Positions 19,026 through 28,150 of a stretch of DNA of 64,000 nt are shown piece by piece. The first letter of the stretch is position 1. Each line of letters starts with the position of its first letter. The notes beneath the pieces are model-generated. The model was not told the DNA's origin and searched no databases. It saw nothing but the letters and a program-made list of their open reading frames with translations. The position numbers were made by a program, and so were the translations under genes. Source of the stretch: Antarctobacter albus (GTDB taxonomy: Bacteria; Pseudomonadota; Alphaproteobacteria; Rhodobacterales; Rhodobacteraceae); the NCBI RefSeq assembly GCF_900101505.1, contig NZ_FMZI01000011.1, positions 62,001 through 126,000 of the forward strand, written 5' to 3'.

Positions 19026-22000
19026 AGGAAAGCTCTGCAGCCGTTTCCGGGTCGGGCACCGCGCTTTTTGTCCGCCGCCCGATCCTTGCGCTTGTCCTTT
19101 CGGCCCTGATCGTCCTGGCCGGATTGGCCGCCGTCTTTGGCGTCGAGGTGCGCGAACTGCCGAACGTGGACCGCCCTGTCGTCACCGTAACCACGCAATT
19201 CCCCGGCGCCTCTCCAGAAAGCGTCGACCAGGAGGTGACGGGCCGCATCGAGGGCGCCGTGGGCCGTGTGGCCGGCGTGCGCTCGATTTCCTCCAACTCG
19301 CGCTTCGGGCGGTCGCGGGTGACGCTGGAATTCGAGGATGACGTCGACCTGGATGTCGCCGCGACCGACGTGCGCGACGCGGTGGCGCGGATCGCCAACC
19401 AGATGCCCGACGGCGCCGAAACACCAGAGATCGTCAAGGCCGATGCCAACGCCCAGCCGGTCGTGCGCATCGCCGTCACCTCTGCCGGGCGCTCGCCGCA
19501 GGAACTGACCCGGATCGTGCAGGAACGGGTCGAGGATCGACTGTTGTCCGTCAACGGCGTGGCCGACCTGCAGATCTACGGCGATCGCGACCCGATCTTT
19601 CGCATCGACATCGACCAGTCGGCGCTGGCCGCGCGCGGCCTGACGCTGGCCGACGTCCGGAATGCGCTGGCGGATGTGGCCTTTGACGCGCCGGCGGGCG
19701 ACCTGTCGGGCAACAGCCAGAGCATCGCCGTGCGGACCACGGCGACCGTCGCAACCACGGCCGAGTTCGAAGACCTCGAAATCGCCGAGAACGTCCGCAT
19801 CCGCGACGTGGCCACTGTGACCCTTGGCCCGGCCCCGAATGAGACCGTCCTGCGCGCCAACGGTCAGACCGGCATCGGCCTGGGCATCATCCGCCAGGCA
19901 ACGTCAAACACGCTGGAAATCTCCTCGGCGGTGCGCGCCGTCGTGACCGAACTCGACGAGGCGCTTCCCGACGACGTCTCGATCTTTGTCACATCTGACG
20001 ATGCGGTGTTCATCCGTGGCTCGATCGAAGAAGTGCTCAAGACACTTGGCCTGGCCACCGCGATCGTGGTGGCGGTGATCTTTTTGTTCCTGCGCGACGC
20101 GCGCGCCACGCTGATCCCCGGGCTGACCATGCCCGTGGCGCTGATCGGCACCGTGGCGGCCATCTACATGGTGGGGTTCTCGGTCAACATCCTGACACTG
20201 CTGGCGCTGGTGCTGGCCACCGGCATGGTGGTCGACGACGCCATCGTCGTGCTGGAAAACATCGTCCGGCGGCGCAGCGAAGGCATGGGCGCCCGCGCTG
20301 CCGCCGTCCTTGGCACGCGGCAGGTCTTTTTCGCGGTGGTGACCACAACGGCCACGCTGGCGGCGGTTTTCGTGCCACTCTCCTTCCTGCCCGGCCAGGC
20401 CGGCGGGTTGTTCCGGGAATTCGGGTTCACCCTTGCGATGGCGGTGCTATTGTCCTCGGTCGTGGCGCTGACGCTCTGCCCGGTGCTTGCAAGCCGCCTG
20501 CTGACCGCAGAGCCGAACCCCAACCCGCGCGGCCCCTTTGTCTGGCTGGGCAACCGGCTGGGCGCGCTTTACAAGGCGACGCTGGAATGGGCCCTGGCGA
20601 TGCCCTTTGTCGTGCTGCTGGTGGCCGTGCTCTTCTCGGCCACGGCGGTCTTTGTCGCCGATGGCATCCGGCAGGAACTGACCCCGCGCGAGGATCGGGC
20701 GGTTGCCCTGCTGTCCGTCTCTGCCCCGCAAGGCGTGTCGCTGCAGTACACCACCTCCAAGATGGACGAGATCGAGGCCCTGATCGAACCGCTGCGCGAG
20801 ACCGGGGAAGTCACCAACATCTTTTCCATCACCGGCTTCGGCTCGGACAACCGGGGGTTCATGGTCTTTTCCCTGGCGCCCTGGAACGAACGTGACCGCA
20901 GCCAGGACGAGATCGTCGGAGAGATCAACGGCAAGCTGCGCGGCGTGATCGGCGTGCGGGCCTTCGCGATCCAGCCCAACTCTCTGGGCATCCGGGGCGC
21001 GGGCCGTGGCCTTTCCTTTGCCATCACCGGGGATAACTATGCGCAGCTTGCCGATGTGTCTCAACGGCTGGTGGAGCGGATGCAGGAGAACCCGGCCTTC
21101 GGCCAGGTCCGGCTGGAATACGAGACCACGCAGCCGCAGCTTTTCATTGAGATCGACCGCGAGCGGGCCTCTGACCTGGGGATCGACATCGCGGGTCTTG
21201 GGGACGCGCTGCGCGCGGTTCTGGACGGGCGCACCGTGGGATCGGTCTTTATCGACGACCGCAGCTACGACATCCAGATGCTGTCGACCTCGAACCCGGT
21301 CGACGACCCCAGCGACCTGAAGAACATCTTTGTCCAGACGGGGGACGGCCAGACCGTGCCCATGTCCAGCTTTGTCAGGTTGGAAGAGCGCGCCATCGCA
21401 CCCGAGCTTGACCGTGAAGGCCAGAACCGCTCGGTCGAGATCTCGGCCGGGCTGACGCCGACCCTGGCGCTTGGCGACGCGATGACCCAGGTACAGGCGC
21501 TGGCGGACGAAATCCTGGCCGAGGAAAACCGCATCGTCCCGCTGGCCGAGGCCGCGACGCTGGACCAGACGGCCTCCGGCCTTGTGCTGGTCTTCGGCTT
21601 TGCCATCGCGGTTGTCCTGCTGGTGCTGGCGGCGCAGTTCGAAAGCTTCATCTCGGCCATCGTGGTCATGGTGACGGTGCCCATCGGGCTGGCCTGTGCC
21701 GCCTTCGCGCTGCTGTTCACCGGGTTGAGCCTGAACGTCTACAGCCAGATCGGCCTGGTGATGCTGATCGGAATCATGGCCAAGAACGGCATCCTGATCG
21801 TCGAGTTCGCCAACCAGCTGCGCGATGGCGGCGCCACGGTGCGCGACGCGATCCTAGACGCTTCGACCATCCGTCTGCGGCCGGTGATGATGACCATGAC
21901 CTCGACCGTGCTGGGTGGCGTGCCGCTGATCCTGTCGGCGGGCGCGGGCGCCGAGGCGCGCGAGGCGCTGGGATGGGTCATTGTCGGCGGGCTGGGTCTG

Positions 22001-22120
22001 GCGACCTTCTCGACGCTTTACCTAACGCCGGTGGCCTACCTGCTGCTGGCCCGCTTCTCGCAGCCGCGCGTCCAGGCCATGCAGCGGCTCGAAACCGAGC
22101 TGGAAGAGGCGCTGGCCTGA
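19022..22120 (+). CDS. RND-family multidrug efflux permease (AcrB/MexF type)
   Basis: A 1,032-aa inner-membrane proton antiporter. It shows the usual layout: TM1 near residues 14-37, a large periplasmic porter loop, TM2-6, a second loop, TM7-12. The TM4 proton-relay Asp pair is present in LATGMVVDDAIVVLENIVRR. Other hallmarks are the start region FVRRPILALVLSALIVLAGL and, in the second half, IGLVMLIGIMAKNGILIVEF. It is translationally coupled to the adaptor. Substrate cannot be told from sequence alone. Confidence 0.94.
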   Translation: MKESSAAVSGSGTALFVRRPILALVLSALIVLAGLAAVFGVEVRELPNVDRPVVTVTTQFPGASPESVDQEVTGRIEGAVGRVAGVRSISSNSRFGRSRVTLEFEDDVDLDVAATDVRDAVARIANQMPDGAETPEIVKADANAQPVVRIAVTSAGRSPQELTRIVQERVEDRLLSVNGVADLQIYGDRDPIFRIDIDQSALAARGLTLADVRNALADVAFDAPAGDLSGNSQSIAVRTTATVATTAEFEDLEIAENVRIRDVATVTLGPAPNETVLRANGQTGIGLGIIRQATSNTLEISSAVRAVVTELDEALPDDVSIFVTSDDAVFIRGSIEEVLKTLGLATAIVVAVIFLFLRDARATLIPGLTMPVALIGTVAAIYMVGFSVNILTLLALVLATGMVVDDAIVVLENIVRRRSEGMGARAAAVLGTRQVFFAVVTTTATLAAVFVPLSFLPGQAGGLFREFGFTLAMAVLLSSVVALTLCPVLASRLLTAEPNPNPRGPFVWLGNRLGALYKATLEWALAMPFVVLLVAVLFSATAVFVADGIRQELTPREDRAVALLSVSAPQGVSLQYTTSKMDEIEALIEPLRETGEVTNIFSITGFGSDNRGFMVFSLAPWNERDRSQDEIVGEINGKLRGVIGVRAFAIQPNSLGIRGAGRGLSFAITGDNYAQLADVSQRLVERMQENPAFGQVRLEYETTQPQLFIEIDRERASDLGIDIAGLGDALRAVLDGRTVGSVFIDDRSYDIQMLSTSNPVDDPSDLKNIFVQTGDGQTVPMSSFVRLEERAIAPELDREGQNRSVEISAGLTPTLALGDAMTQVQALADEILAEENRIVPLAEAATLDQTASGLVLVFGFAIAVVLLVLAAQFESFISAIVVMVTVPIGLACAAFALLFTGLSLNVYSQIGLVMLIGIMAKNGILIVEFANQLRDGGATVRDAILDASTIRLRPVMMTMTSTVLGGVPLILSAGAGAEAREALGWVIVGGLGLATFSTLYLTPVAYLLLARFSQPRVQAMQRLETELEEALA

Positions 22121-22133
22121 CAGATCAGCCAAG

Positions 22134-22166
22134 GCCGGAGGCCCTGCGACAGGGCCTCTGACCGGC
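22134..22166. terminator. Two-part hairpin between convergent RND and RTX genes
   Basis: AGGCCCTG-CGA-CAGGGCCT is a perfect 8-bp stem inside an outer GCCGG/CCGGC pair, followed by CATTTTCC. It lies between two convergent genes and can serve both directions. Confidence 0.65.
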
Positions 22167-22198
22167 ATTTTCCGGAGGGCGTCGGGGCGATCCCGCAT

Positions 22199-25100
22199 CT
22201 AGAGCGTGAAGTCGTCCTCGGTCAGCCCGACCACGTTCGCCACCCGGATTTCACCATCGACCAGGCCGTCGCCGTCGACATCCACCTGGATGATGGTCGA
22301 GCCGGAGGGCATCTCCATCAGCCGCAGCTCGGGATTGCCGGAGGGGTCGAACGCCGCCGTGCCGCGGAATTCGAGCACGCCGGGCACCACCCCGGCCAGC
22401 GAGATCATGTCCACACCCTGCTCAAAGTCGAGGATCTGGTCCCGGTTGGCGTTGGCCCCCATCTCGGCTGCAGAGGCAAAGGCGAAACAATCGGCATCGG
22501 CGCCGCCGGTCAGCATGTCACGCCCCATTCCGCCGATCAGCAGATCCTCGTCATCGCCACCGCGCAGGACGTCATTGCCGCCGTCGCCGCGCAGGTTGTC
22601 GAACCCCTCGCCCCCGACAAGCGTATCCGCCCCCTGTCGCCCGATGATGATGTCGTCACCGCCCAGGCCCTGGATGAGGTTCCCCAGGTGGTTCCCGCGC
22701 AGCGCATCGCCCCAGGTCGATCCCAGGATGTTCTCGACCGAGGAATAGGTATCGCCCCGGGCGTCGCCCGTGTTCGAGGCGGGCGCGGCAAGGTCGGCGA
22801 TGATACCGGCATCGGAGGACAGGTAGCTGGCCGTGTCCGTCCCCGTTCCGCCGATGAGCCGGTCGCCGCCAAGATCGCCCTGAAGCAGATCGTTGCCGCC
22901 GCGGCCGATCAACGTGTCGTCGCCGATGCCGCCGGTCAGCCCGTTGTCGTTCGGGTCGCCGCGCAGGCTGTCGGAGAAAGCGGAGCCCTCCAGGTTCTCG
23001 ATACCGATGTAGCTGTCGCCTTTCGCCTCGCCCGAGTTCATCGCCGGGAATTGCAGGTCCGCGATCAGGCCAGCCGAGGAGTCGCGATACGACGCGGTGT
23101 CGGAGTCACCGCCACCGTCGAGAATGTCCATTCCCATGCCGCCGATCAAGGTGTCGTCGCCCTCCTGTCCCCGGATCGTATCGTTGCCCGCGTCGCCCCA
23201 GACAAGGTCATCGCCCGCGCCGGCCTCGATCAGGTCCGACCCGTCCGGACCGGGGGCCGTGCTGCCGCCGTGGATCGTATCGTCGCCGCTGCCGGCAAGG
23301 ATGGTGTCGTTGCGGCCACCGCCTTCGAGATAGGCGGCCCCGGGCGTGCCAAGCACGATATCGTCGTTGAGGTCGCCGATGCCTTCGGCTTCGAAGGTCG
23401 TGAAGTTGAAACTTGCGCGAACGATCCCGACCGTCATGTCGGAAAATTCGAGCCCTGTGAAGCTGGTCAGGATATCCATCCCGTCCGGGCCGCTCACTTC
23501 GATGACGGGGTTGATGCCGAACTCGGTGGGATGGATGAGATAGGACCCGCGCGGCCCGGAAAAAAGCGCCGTGCTCTGGTTGTCGAGAACGGACGACCAG
23601 CTCCCGCGGAGGAGATCATTGCCGGGGCCGCCGTCGATGATCGTGTCAATTGTCGCCAAGGCGCTGATCGTATCCTCGCCCATGCCGCCGTCGGCCTGCA
23701 CAAGGCCAAAGCCCGAAAGGAACATCAAGTCATCCGCAATCCTCCGAACCCCGTCGGAGAACAGGATGTCACCCAGTAGTCCCGGGCTACCGCCGCTCTG
23801 GATTTGCACCGTACGATCGTCAAAGACGAGCCGCTCGACATTGGTCAGCGTGTCGGTGCCCTCTGGCCCCTCGACCTGGACATAGCGGATGCCCGCATCC
23901 GCGTAGGAGGTCACGACATATTCCGACCGTTTCCCGTAATAGATCGCCAGATCGAGGCCGTCGCCACCGTCTATCGTGTCGTCGCCCGGCCCGCCGATCA
24001 GCGCGTCGTTATCCTCGCCGCCATTGAGGATGTCATTGCCTTCGTTGCCTTCCAGCCGGTCGCCGCCGGTGCCACCCTCGACCGTGTCGTTGCCTTCATT
24101 GCCCTTGATGATGTCGGGATCGCCGCCCCCCTGCAGCAGGTCGTCGCCGTCGTTGCCGATGATCAGGTCGTCGCCATCGGTGCCGACCACGGTGCCGGCA
24201 TTGTCGAAGCCCGGAATGCTGGGCAGGATGAACTGTTCGCCGTCGGTCAGGTCAAGATAGTTGGCGACCAGTTCGGCGAATTCGACGCGGTCGATGCCGA
24301 ACCATTGCAGCGTCTGTTCCAGGACCCAGGCGCTGCACTCGGCGAACCAGATTTCGTTTGCCGACCGCGCCTCGGGGTGATCCGAGGCCACCGGGTTGCC
24401 GGCATCGTCATAAAATTCGCCCGAATTGAGCGTGATGATCCTGTCGATGGAGGGGATGTAGTACTGATTGGTCGTGCCCGCGACCAGGTAGGGCCCCTCG
24501 AAGTCTCCTGCAGCGTTGTCGACAACGTCGGGGGAAAAGGCGAAGGGAGTGCCGTAGTACCCCGACGCAAGGCGGCCCTCGAATTCTTCAAAACCTGCGG
24601 AATAGAACGGGAGGAACTCGCGATCGTCAAGAAAGACCACGAACACCGAGGACGAGGGGGGGTAGTCTGCCGTATATTGTTCGTACAAGGCCTGAAGTGC
24701 CGGATCGTAGTCGGGCGAACCTTCGGTTTGTCTCAAGTCCTCAAAGCCGTATTCAACGCTCAGGCGTGAAATGACATAGGTGACCACGTTGTCGAAGAAC
24801 GTCATGACATCTTCGATCTGACGCGTGATCTTGTCAGAGGCGATTTCGCCGCCCTCCAGTTCGCGCGCGACCTCCATCCTTGCGTACAGCGTGTAGGCCA
24901 CGGCACCGATCGCCACCTTGATCGTTTCCAGGTCCTGTCCGGGACGAAGCAACTGTTCGGCCTGCGACAGCGCATCGCGCAGAGCGCGCGAGGCATCGGA
25001 AATGATTTCGCCCCGGTCGACGTCCTGGTCGATGGCGTAAGACGCCAACAGGTCAAGCGCGCTTTTCGCGCGTGACTGTGCACTTGCCAGAAGCTGTTGC

Positions 25101-25396
25101 TGCACGCCGGAAAACTGCGAAACGATAAGATCTGTCAAGGCGGCTTCGAGTTCGGTGATATCGTCGCGAAGTCCGTCGATCTCGGCCTTCAACTCTTCTC
25201 TCAACGCGGCGATCGCCGCCAGACTGGGATCCTCGACATCGCTGAAAGACCCGTTGCCGTTCACATGAGAGCCAATTTCGGATGCAATGGTGTAAACGGT
25301 GCCGGCGATTGTCAGGACGTTGGCGATTGCGCTGAATCCGTTTCCGCCCACAATGCCGGAAACGCCGCCGCTGGTGGCGGTGAAGAAGTTGGGCAT
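22199..25396 (-). CDS. Large RTX (GGxGxDxxx) calcium-binding secreted protein
   Basis: The 1,065-aa product is acidic and lacks Cys-rich or signal sequences, as in type I secretion substrates. Residues about 1-60 are Gly/Ser/Thr-rich. About 70-150 form an Ala/Leu/Glu-rich helical segment (REELKAEIDGLRDDITELEA). About 150-410 are a region with no family I recognise. From about 410 to the end there are many nonapeptides of the GGxGxD type (for example DGDDLIIGNDGDDLLQGG, GGEGFDNLRGDGGNDVLRGG), interrupted by two blocks of the kind seen between RTX arrays. The C-terminus ends in an acidic secretion-like tail (LTEDDFTL). ATG 25396 has an AGGGGGA site; an upstream in-frame Met at 25498 is less likely. 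No T1SS genes are adjacent. Confidence 0.88.
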   Translation of the reverse strand: MPNFFTATSGGVSGIVGGNGFSAIANVLTIAGTVYTIASEIGSHVNGNGSFSDVEDPSLAAIAALREELKAEIDGLRDDITELEAALTDLIVSQFSGVQQQLLASAQSRAKSALDLLASYAIDQDVDRGEIISDASRALRDALSQAEQLLRPGQDLETIKVAIGAVAYTLYARMEVARELEGGEIASDKITRQIEDVMTFFDNVVTYVISRLSVEYGFEDLRQTEGSPDYDPALQALYEQYTADYPPSSSVFVVFLDDREFLPFYSAGFEEFEGRLASGYYGTPFAFSPDVVDNAAGDFEGPYLVAGTTNQYYIPSIDRIITLNSGEFYDDAGNPVASDHPEARSANEIWFAECSAWVLEQTLQWFGIDRVEFAELVANYLDLTDGEQFILPSIPGFDNAGTVVGTDGDDLIIGNDGDDLLQGGGDPDIIKGNEGNDTVEGGTGGDRLEGNEGNDILNGGEDNDALIGGPGDDTIDGGDGLDLAIYYGKRSEYVVTSYADAGIRYVQVEGPEGTDTLTNVERLVFDDRTVQIQSGGSPGLLGDILFSDGVRRIADDLMFLSGFGLVQADGGMGEDTISALATIDTIIDGGPGNDLLRGSWSSVLDNQSTALFSGPRGSYLIHPTEFGINPVIEVSGPDGMDILTSFTGLEFSDMTVGIVRASFNFTTFEAEGIGDLNDDIVLGTPGAAYLEGGGRNDTILAGSGDDTIHGGSTAPGPDGSDLIEAGAGDDLVWGDAGNDTIRGQEGDDTLIGGMGMDILDGGGDSDTASYRDSSAGLIADLQFPAMNSGEAKGDSYIGIENLEGSAFSDSLRGDPNDNGLTGGIGDDTLIGRGGNDLLQGDLGGDRLIGGTGTDTASYLSSDAGIIADLAAPASNTGDARGDTYSSVENILGSTWGDALRGNHLGNLIQGLGGDDIIIGRQGADTLVGGEGFDNLRGDGGNDVLRGGDDEDLLIGGMGRDMLTGGADADCFAFASAAEMGANANRDQILDFEQGVDMISLAGVVPGVLEFRGTAAFDPSGNPELRLMEMPSGSTIIQVDVDGDGLVDGEIRVANVVGLTEDDFTL

Positions 25397-25753
25397 GTTA
25401 TTCCCCCTTGGCGCGGCAATTGTGGCGTTGTCACGATTATTGCCGCCGCCAATCTCGCCTCGCGGGATTTGAAACAATCGATGCCGAAAATTAACCATGT
25501 CTGGTCAAAACCGGGCCATCGTGCAATTTCGCCCCCCCTAAGTCAAAGGTCATTTTGCGGCGGCGTGGCCGAAGCAGATCGCCGAAATCGAGGCCGGCCA
25601 TACCGGGGCGAAATATAACCCGGATACCGCCAAATGGCGTCTTCGACCGTCGTGCGGGACTGTTGTCGACGTGGCGCGAATGGCAAGCCTCTCCATCCGC
25701 GCCCGGTGTTCGCGCGCCGCCAGGGCGCTATCGCCTTTCGGTCGGCTCGCCGA
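25397..25753. other. Intergenic region upstream of the RTX gene, no gene seen
   Basis: About 360 bases that must carry the RTX promoter, since the aldolase gene ends at its far side on the same strand. The first about 130 bases upstream of the start are less GC-rich than the surroundings. No intact ORF, repeat or terminator is convincing. Confidence 0.4.
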
Positions 25754-26542
25754 TCAGTCCGAATATCCCGGCATCTCGACGTCCAGCCGCCGCCGGATCG
25801 CGTGCCATTCCAGTTCCCCTTCGTAGCCGTACCACTCGCTGGCATCCATGTCGGACAGGTGGCGCGCCTGCTCTGCCTCGGGGATAGTCCGGACCGTCGC
25901 GCCACCGGCCGCCGCCTGCTGGACCTGCAATTGCACGGCACAGGCCTGATCCAGGTAGAACGACCGAAAAAAGGCTTCGCCTGCGCTGCGCCCGAAGACA
26001 AAGGCGCCGTGCCAGGCTTCGACGATCATCTTTCTGCCCTGCCCCGCCAAACGCAGACCGGACAGGAAATCATCGGTACACTCGAATTCATAGTCGGTAT
26101 AGCCGATCACATCGGCGCCCCCGATCATCAGGTAGGCCTGGCTGTAGGGGCCGACGCCTTCGGCCTGGGCGCTGACGCCCATGATCGCCTTGGTGTGGAT
26201 GTGCATGATGCAATTCATGCCTGGATCGGCCTCGAAGAAAAGCTTGCCGATCTCGGTCGCCGAGGGGTTCGGCTCTCCGTTTTCGGGGGTCTGGTTGGTC
26301 CGGTCAAAACCCACCTTGACCAGGTTCGAGGCCGTCACCTCCTCGTGCATCCAGCCATAGTGATGCGTCAGCAGGGCGTCCTCTCCGGGCACGCGCATGG
26401 CGTGCCACTGGTTCGTCAGGTCGGTCAGGCGGTATTTCACGAGCGCGTTGTAGATCGCCGCCAATTCGCAGCGCGCCTCCCATTCGGCATCGCTGCAATC
26501 CGCGCGGCGGCCCGGGATCGGGGTCGGGGTCATGACGGTCAT
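25754..26542 (-). CDS. Class II aldolase/adducin family protein
   Basis: A 262-aa protein of the class II (zinc-dependent) aldolase/adducin fold. The metal site MHIHTKAIMGVSAQ (HxH pair) and a later His in AWHGAFVFGRSAGEAF fit the family, which includes fuculose- and rhamnulose-phosphate aldolases and decarboxylases. ATG 26542 has an AGGAGA site; a Met at 26575 is possible but poorer. It is divergent from the regulator gene at 26636, which may control it. Substrate unknown. Confidence 0.82.
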   Translation of the reverse strand: MTVMTPTPIPGRRADCSDAEWEARCELAAIYNALVKYRLTDLTNQWHAMRVPGEDALLTHHYGWMHEEVTASNLVKVGFDRTNQTPENGEPNPSATEIGKLFFEADPGMNCIMHIHTKAIMGVSAQAEGVGPYSQAYLMIGGADVIGYTDYEFECTDDFLSGLRLAGQGRKMIVEAWHGAFVFGRSAGEAFFRSFYLDQACAVQLQVQQAAAGGATVRTIPEAEQARHLSDMDASEWYGYEGELEWHAIRRRLDVEMPGYSD

Positions 26543-26635
26543 GGCTTTTCTCCTGCCGGGTCTGTTTTCCGACATGCTATCGCGCCGCATTTTCCGTACT
26601 GTCCGATAAACACGAAAAACTATCCGTCAAAGCCC

Positions 26636-27583
26636 ATGCCTCACGTTTGTTTCGTCCTTCATCCACGGTTCCAGATGCTGGCCTATGTCCTGGCGAGCGA
26701 GGCCTTGAGGATCGGCAACAAGCGGGCGGGTCATTCCCTGTTCACATGGGAAACCCGGTCGGCCCTGTCCGCCCCTGTCGAGGCCTCCAACGGGCGCAGC
26801 GTTGCGCCTGACATCCGGGGATGGGGGACCTCGACGCCGCCCGATCTTGTCCTTGTCATCGCGGGCTACGACCCGCTGGCCGTGGTGCCTTCGGGGCTTG
26901 CCGCCTTCCTGCATCGTGCCGACCGGGGCGGGGCCATCCTGGGAGGCATCGACACGGGCGTTGCCGTGCTGGCCAGTTGCGGGTTGCTGGGCAGCCGTTC
27001 CGTGGTCCTGCACCACGAGGCCGAACCGGAGTTCCGCGAGACCTGGCCCGAGATCGACGTGATCGACGCGATCTATGCCCTTGATGACCGGCGACTTTCA
27101 GCGGCGGGGGGAACCGCGACCGGGGATGCGATGCTGGCCTGGATGGCGCGGACCCGGTCCCCGGCATTCGCCGATGAGGTGGCGCAGGATCTGGTCCACG
27201 GCTCCATGCGCCCCGCCGCCCAGAGCCAGCGCCCCCAGGACACGACGGACCCAATCCTGCAGGCGATGCGGTCGTTGATGCTTGCCCACCTCGAGGCCCC
27301 TCTTCCCGTGGAAGAGATCGCCATGCGGCTGGGCCAAAGCCCCCGGCAACTGCGATCACGGTGCAGCGCCGCGCTGGGGCAGACCCCGTCGCCCTACTAT
27401 CTGCGGCTCCGGCTGGACCATGCCCGCGCGCTGCTGAAAGGCACCAGAATGTCCATGACCGAGATCGCCCTTGCCACCGGCTTTGGATCACATGCGGGGT
27501 TCAGCCGGACCTTTCGCCAGGCGACAGGCCTCACGCCCCGGGCGTTCCGGACCCGCGCCCAGCCCGGGACGCAGGGCCGCTAG
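26636..27583 (+). CDS. GlxA/FtrA-type regulator: DJ-1/PfpI-like domain plus AraC helix-turn-helix
   Basis: The N-terminal about 180 residues resemble the DJ-1/PfpI amidotransferase-like sensor domain. The nucleophile-elbow position reads GGIDTGVAVLASCG, with Asp where enzymes have Cys, so it should bind a ligand rather than catalyse. The C-terminal about 100 residues are a double AraC helix-turn-helix (LPVEEIAMRLGQSPRQLRSR, then MTEIALATGFGSHAGFSRTF). Total 315 aa. Relatives regulate carnitine, choline or glycine-betaine-type catabolism. It is divergent from the aldolase gene. Its stop overlaps the stop of the convergent DUF2165 gene. Confidence 0.85.
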   Translation: MPHVCFVLHPRFQMLAYVLASEALRIGNKRAGHSLFTWETRSALSAPVEASNGRSVAPDIRGWGTSTPPDLVLVIAGYDPLAVVPSGLAAFLHRADRGGAILGGIDTGVAVLASCGLLGSRSVVLHHEAEPEFRETWPEIDVIDAIYALDDRRLSAAGGTATGDAMLAWMARTRSPAFADEVAQDLVHGSMRPAAQSQRPQDTTDPILQAMRSLMLAHLEAPLPVEEIAMRLGQSPRQLRSRCSAALGQTPSPYYLRLRLDHARALLKGTRMSMTEIALATGFGSHAGFSRTFRQATGLTPRAFRTRAQPGTQGR

Positions 27584-28086
27584 GCAAGCGCCACGGAGGC
27601 CGCGATCAGCACGATGGTGCTCAGCATGCCCCATTGCAGCATCTGGAAATGGGTGTTCTGGCCGCCCTCGTGGCCGAACCAGTAGCAGAAGTAATTTCCG
27701 ACCACGAGAAACCCGGCCCAGACAGAGCTGAACGCCCCGGCCCCGACCAGGCCAAGCGTCAGTGCTGTCGCGACCGAAGCGGCACCAAGCAAGGCCAGCA
27801 GGACGCTGACCGCCGCCGCCCAGAGCAGCACCATCGCCAGCAGCTCGAAGGCCACGATCACCCCGAACAGCCATTTCCGCAAACGGGTGTTGGTCAGGCG
27901 GCGATAGGCGACATGCACATAGGCCTCGGGGTAGTCCTCGCGCATGCGCGCCATGTCCATCACCTCGGCGGTGTAGGTTTCGTTGAGAAAGGGATGGAAC
28001 AGGTTTTCCAGGGCCCCAACGGTCATCCATGCGGCCATGAAAAAAAGGTTGGCGCCACAGAGGGCAAGAATGACGGTATCGAGCAT
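27580..28086 (-). CDS. DUF2165 family small integral membrane protein
   Basis: A 168-aa protein with four hydrophobic helices (about 5-25, 75-95, 95-125, 145-167). It has the family pattern of a TM1 region followed by a conserved loop (AYRRLTNTRLRKWLFG) and a C-terminal QNTHFQMLQWGM. The family has no assigned biochemical role. It lies downstream of the binding-protein gene on the same strand, beyond a hairpin. Confidence 0.75.
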   Translation of the reverse strand: MLDTVILALCGANLFFMAAWMTVGALENLFHPFLNETYTAEVMDMARMREDYPEAYVHVAYRRLTNTRLRKWLFGVIVAFELLAMVLLWAAAVSVLLALLGAASVATALTLGLVGAGAFSSVWAGFLVVGNYFCYWFGHEGGQNTHFQMLQWGMLSTIVLIAASVALA

Positions 28087-28117
28087 GTCGGTCGGTCGTA
28101 TCCGGGGCTGATGTGGC

Positions 28118-28135
28118 CCGCCCGGAACGGGGCGG
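28118..28135 (-). terminator. Hairpin after the Tat-exported binding-protein gene
   Basis: CCGCCC and GGGCGG pair around a 6-base loop in the 64-base gap between the binding-protein stop and the DUF2165 start. There is no T-run. It may end the minus-strand catabolic transcript or protect its 3' end. Confidence 0.35.
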
Positions 28136-28150
28136 ACCAGGGTGGCAGGC

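Noticed and set aside
22688-24769. Long plus-strand frames opposite the RTX gene
   Set aside because: They arise from the repetitive GC-rich RTX codons; the minus-strand product has clear GGxGxD repeats and an SD.
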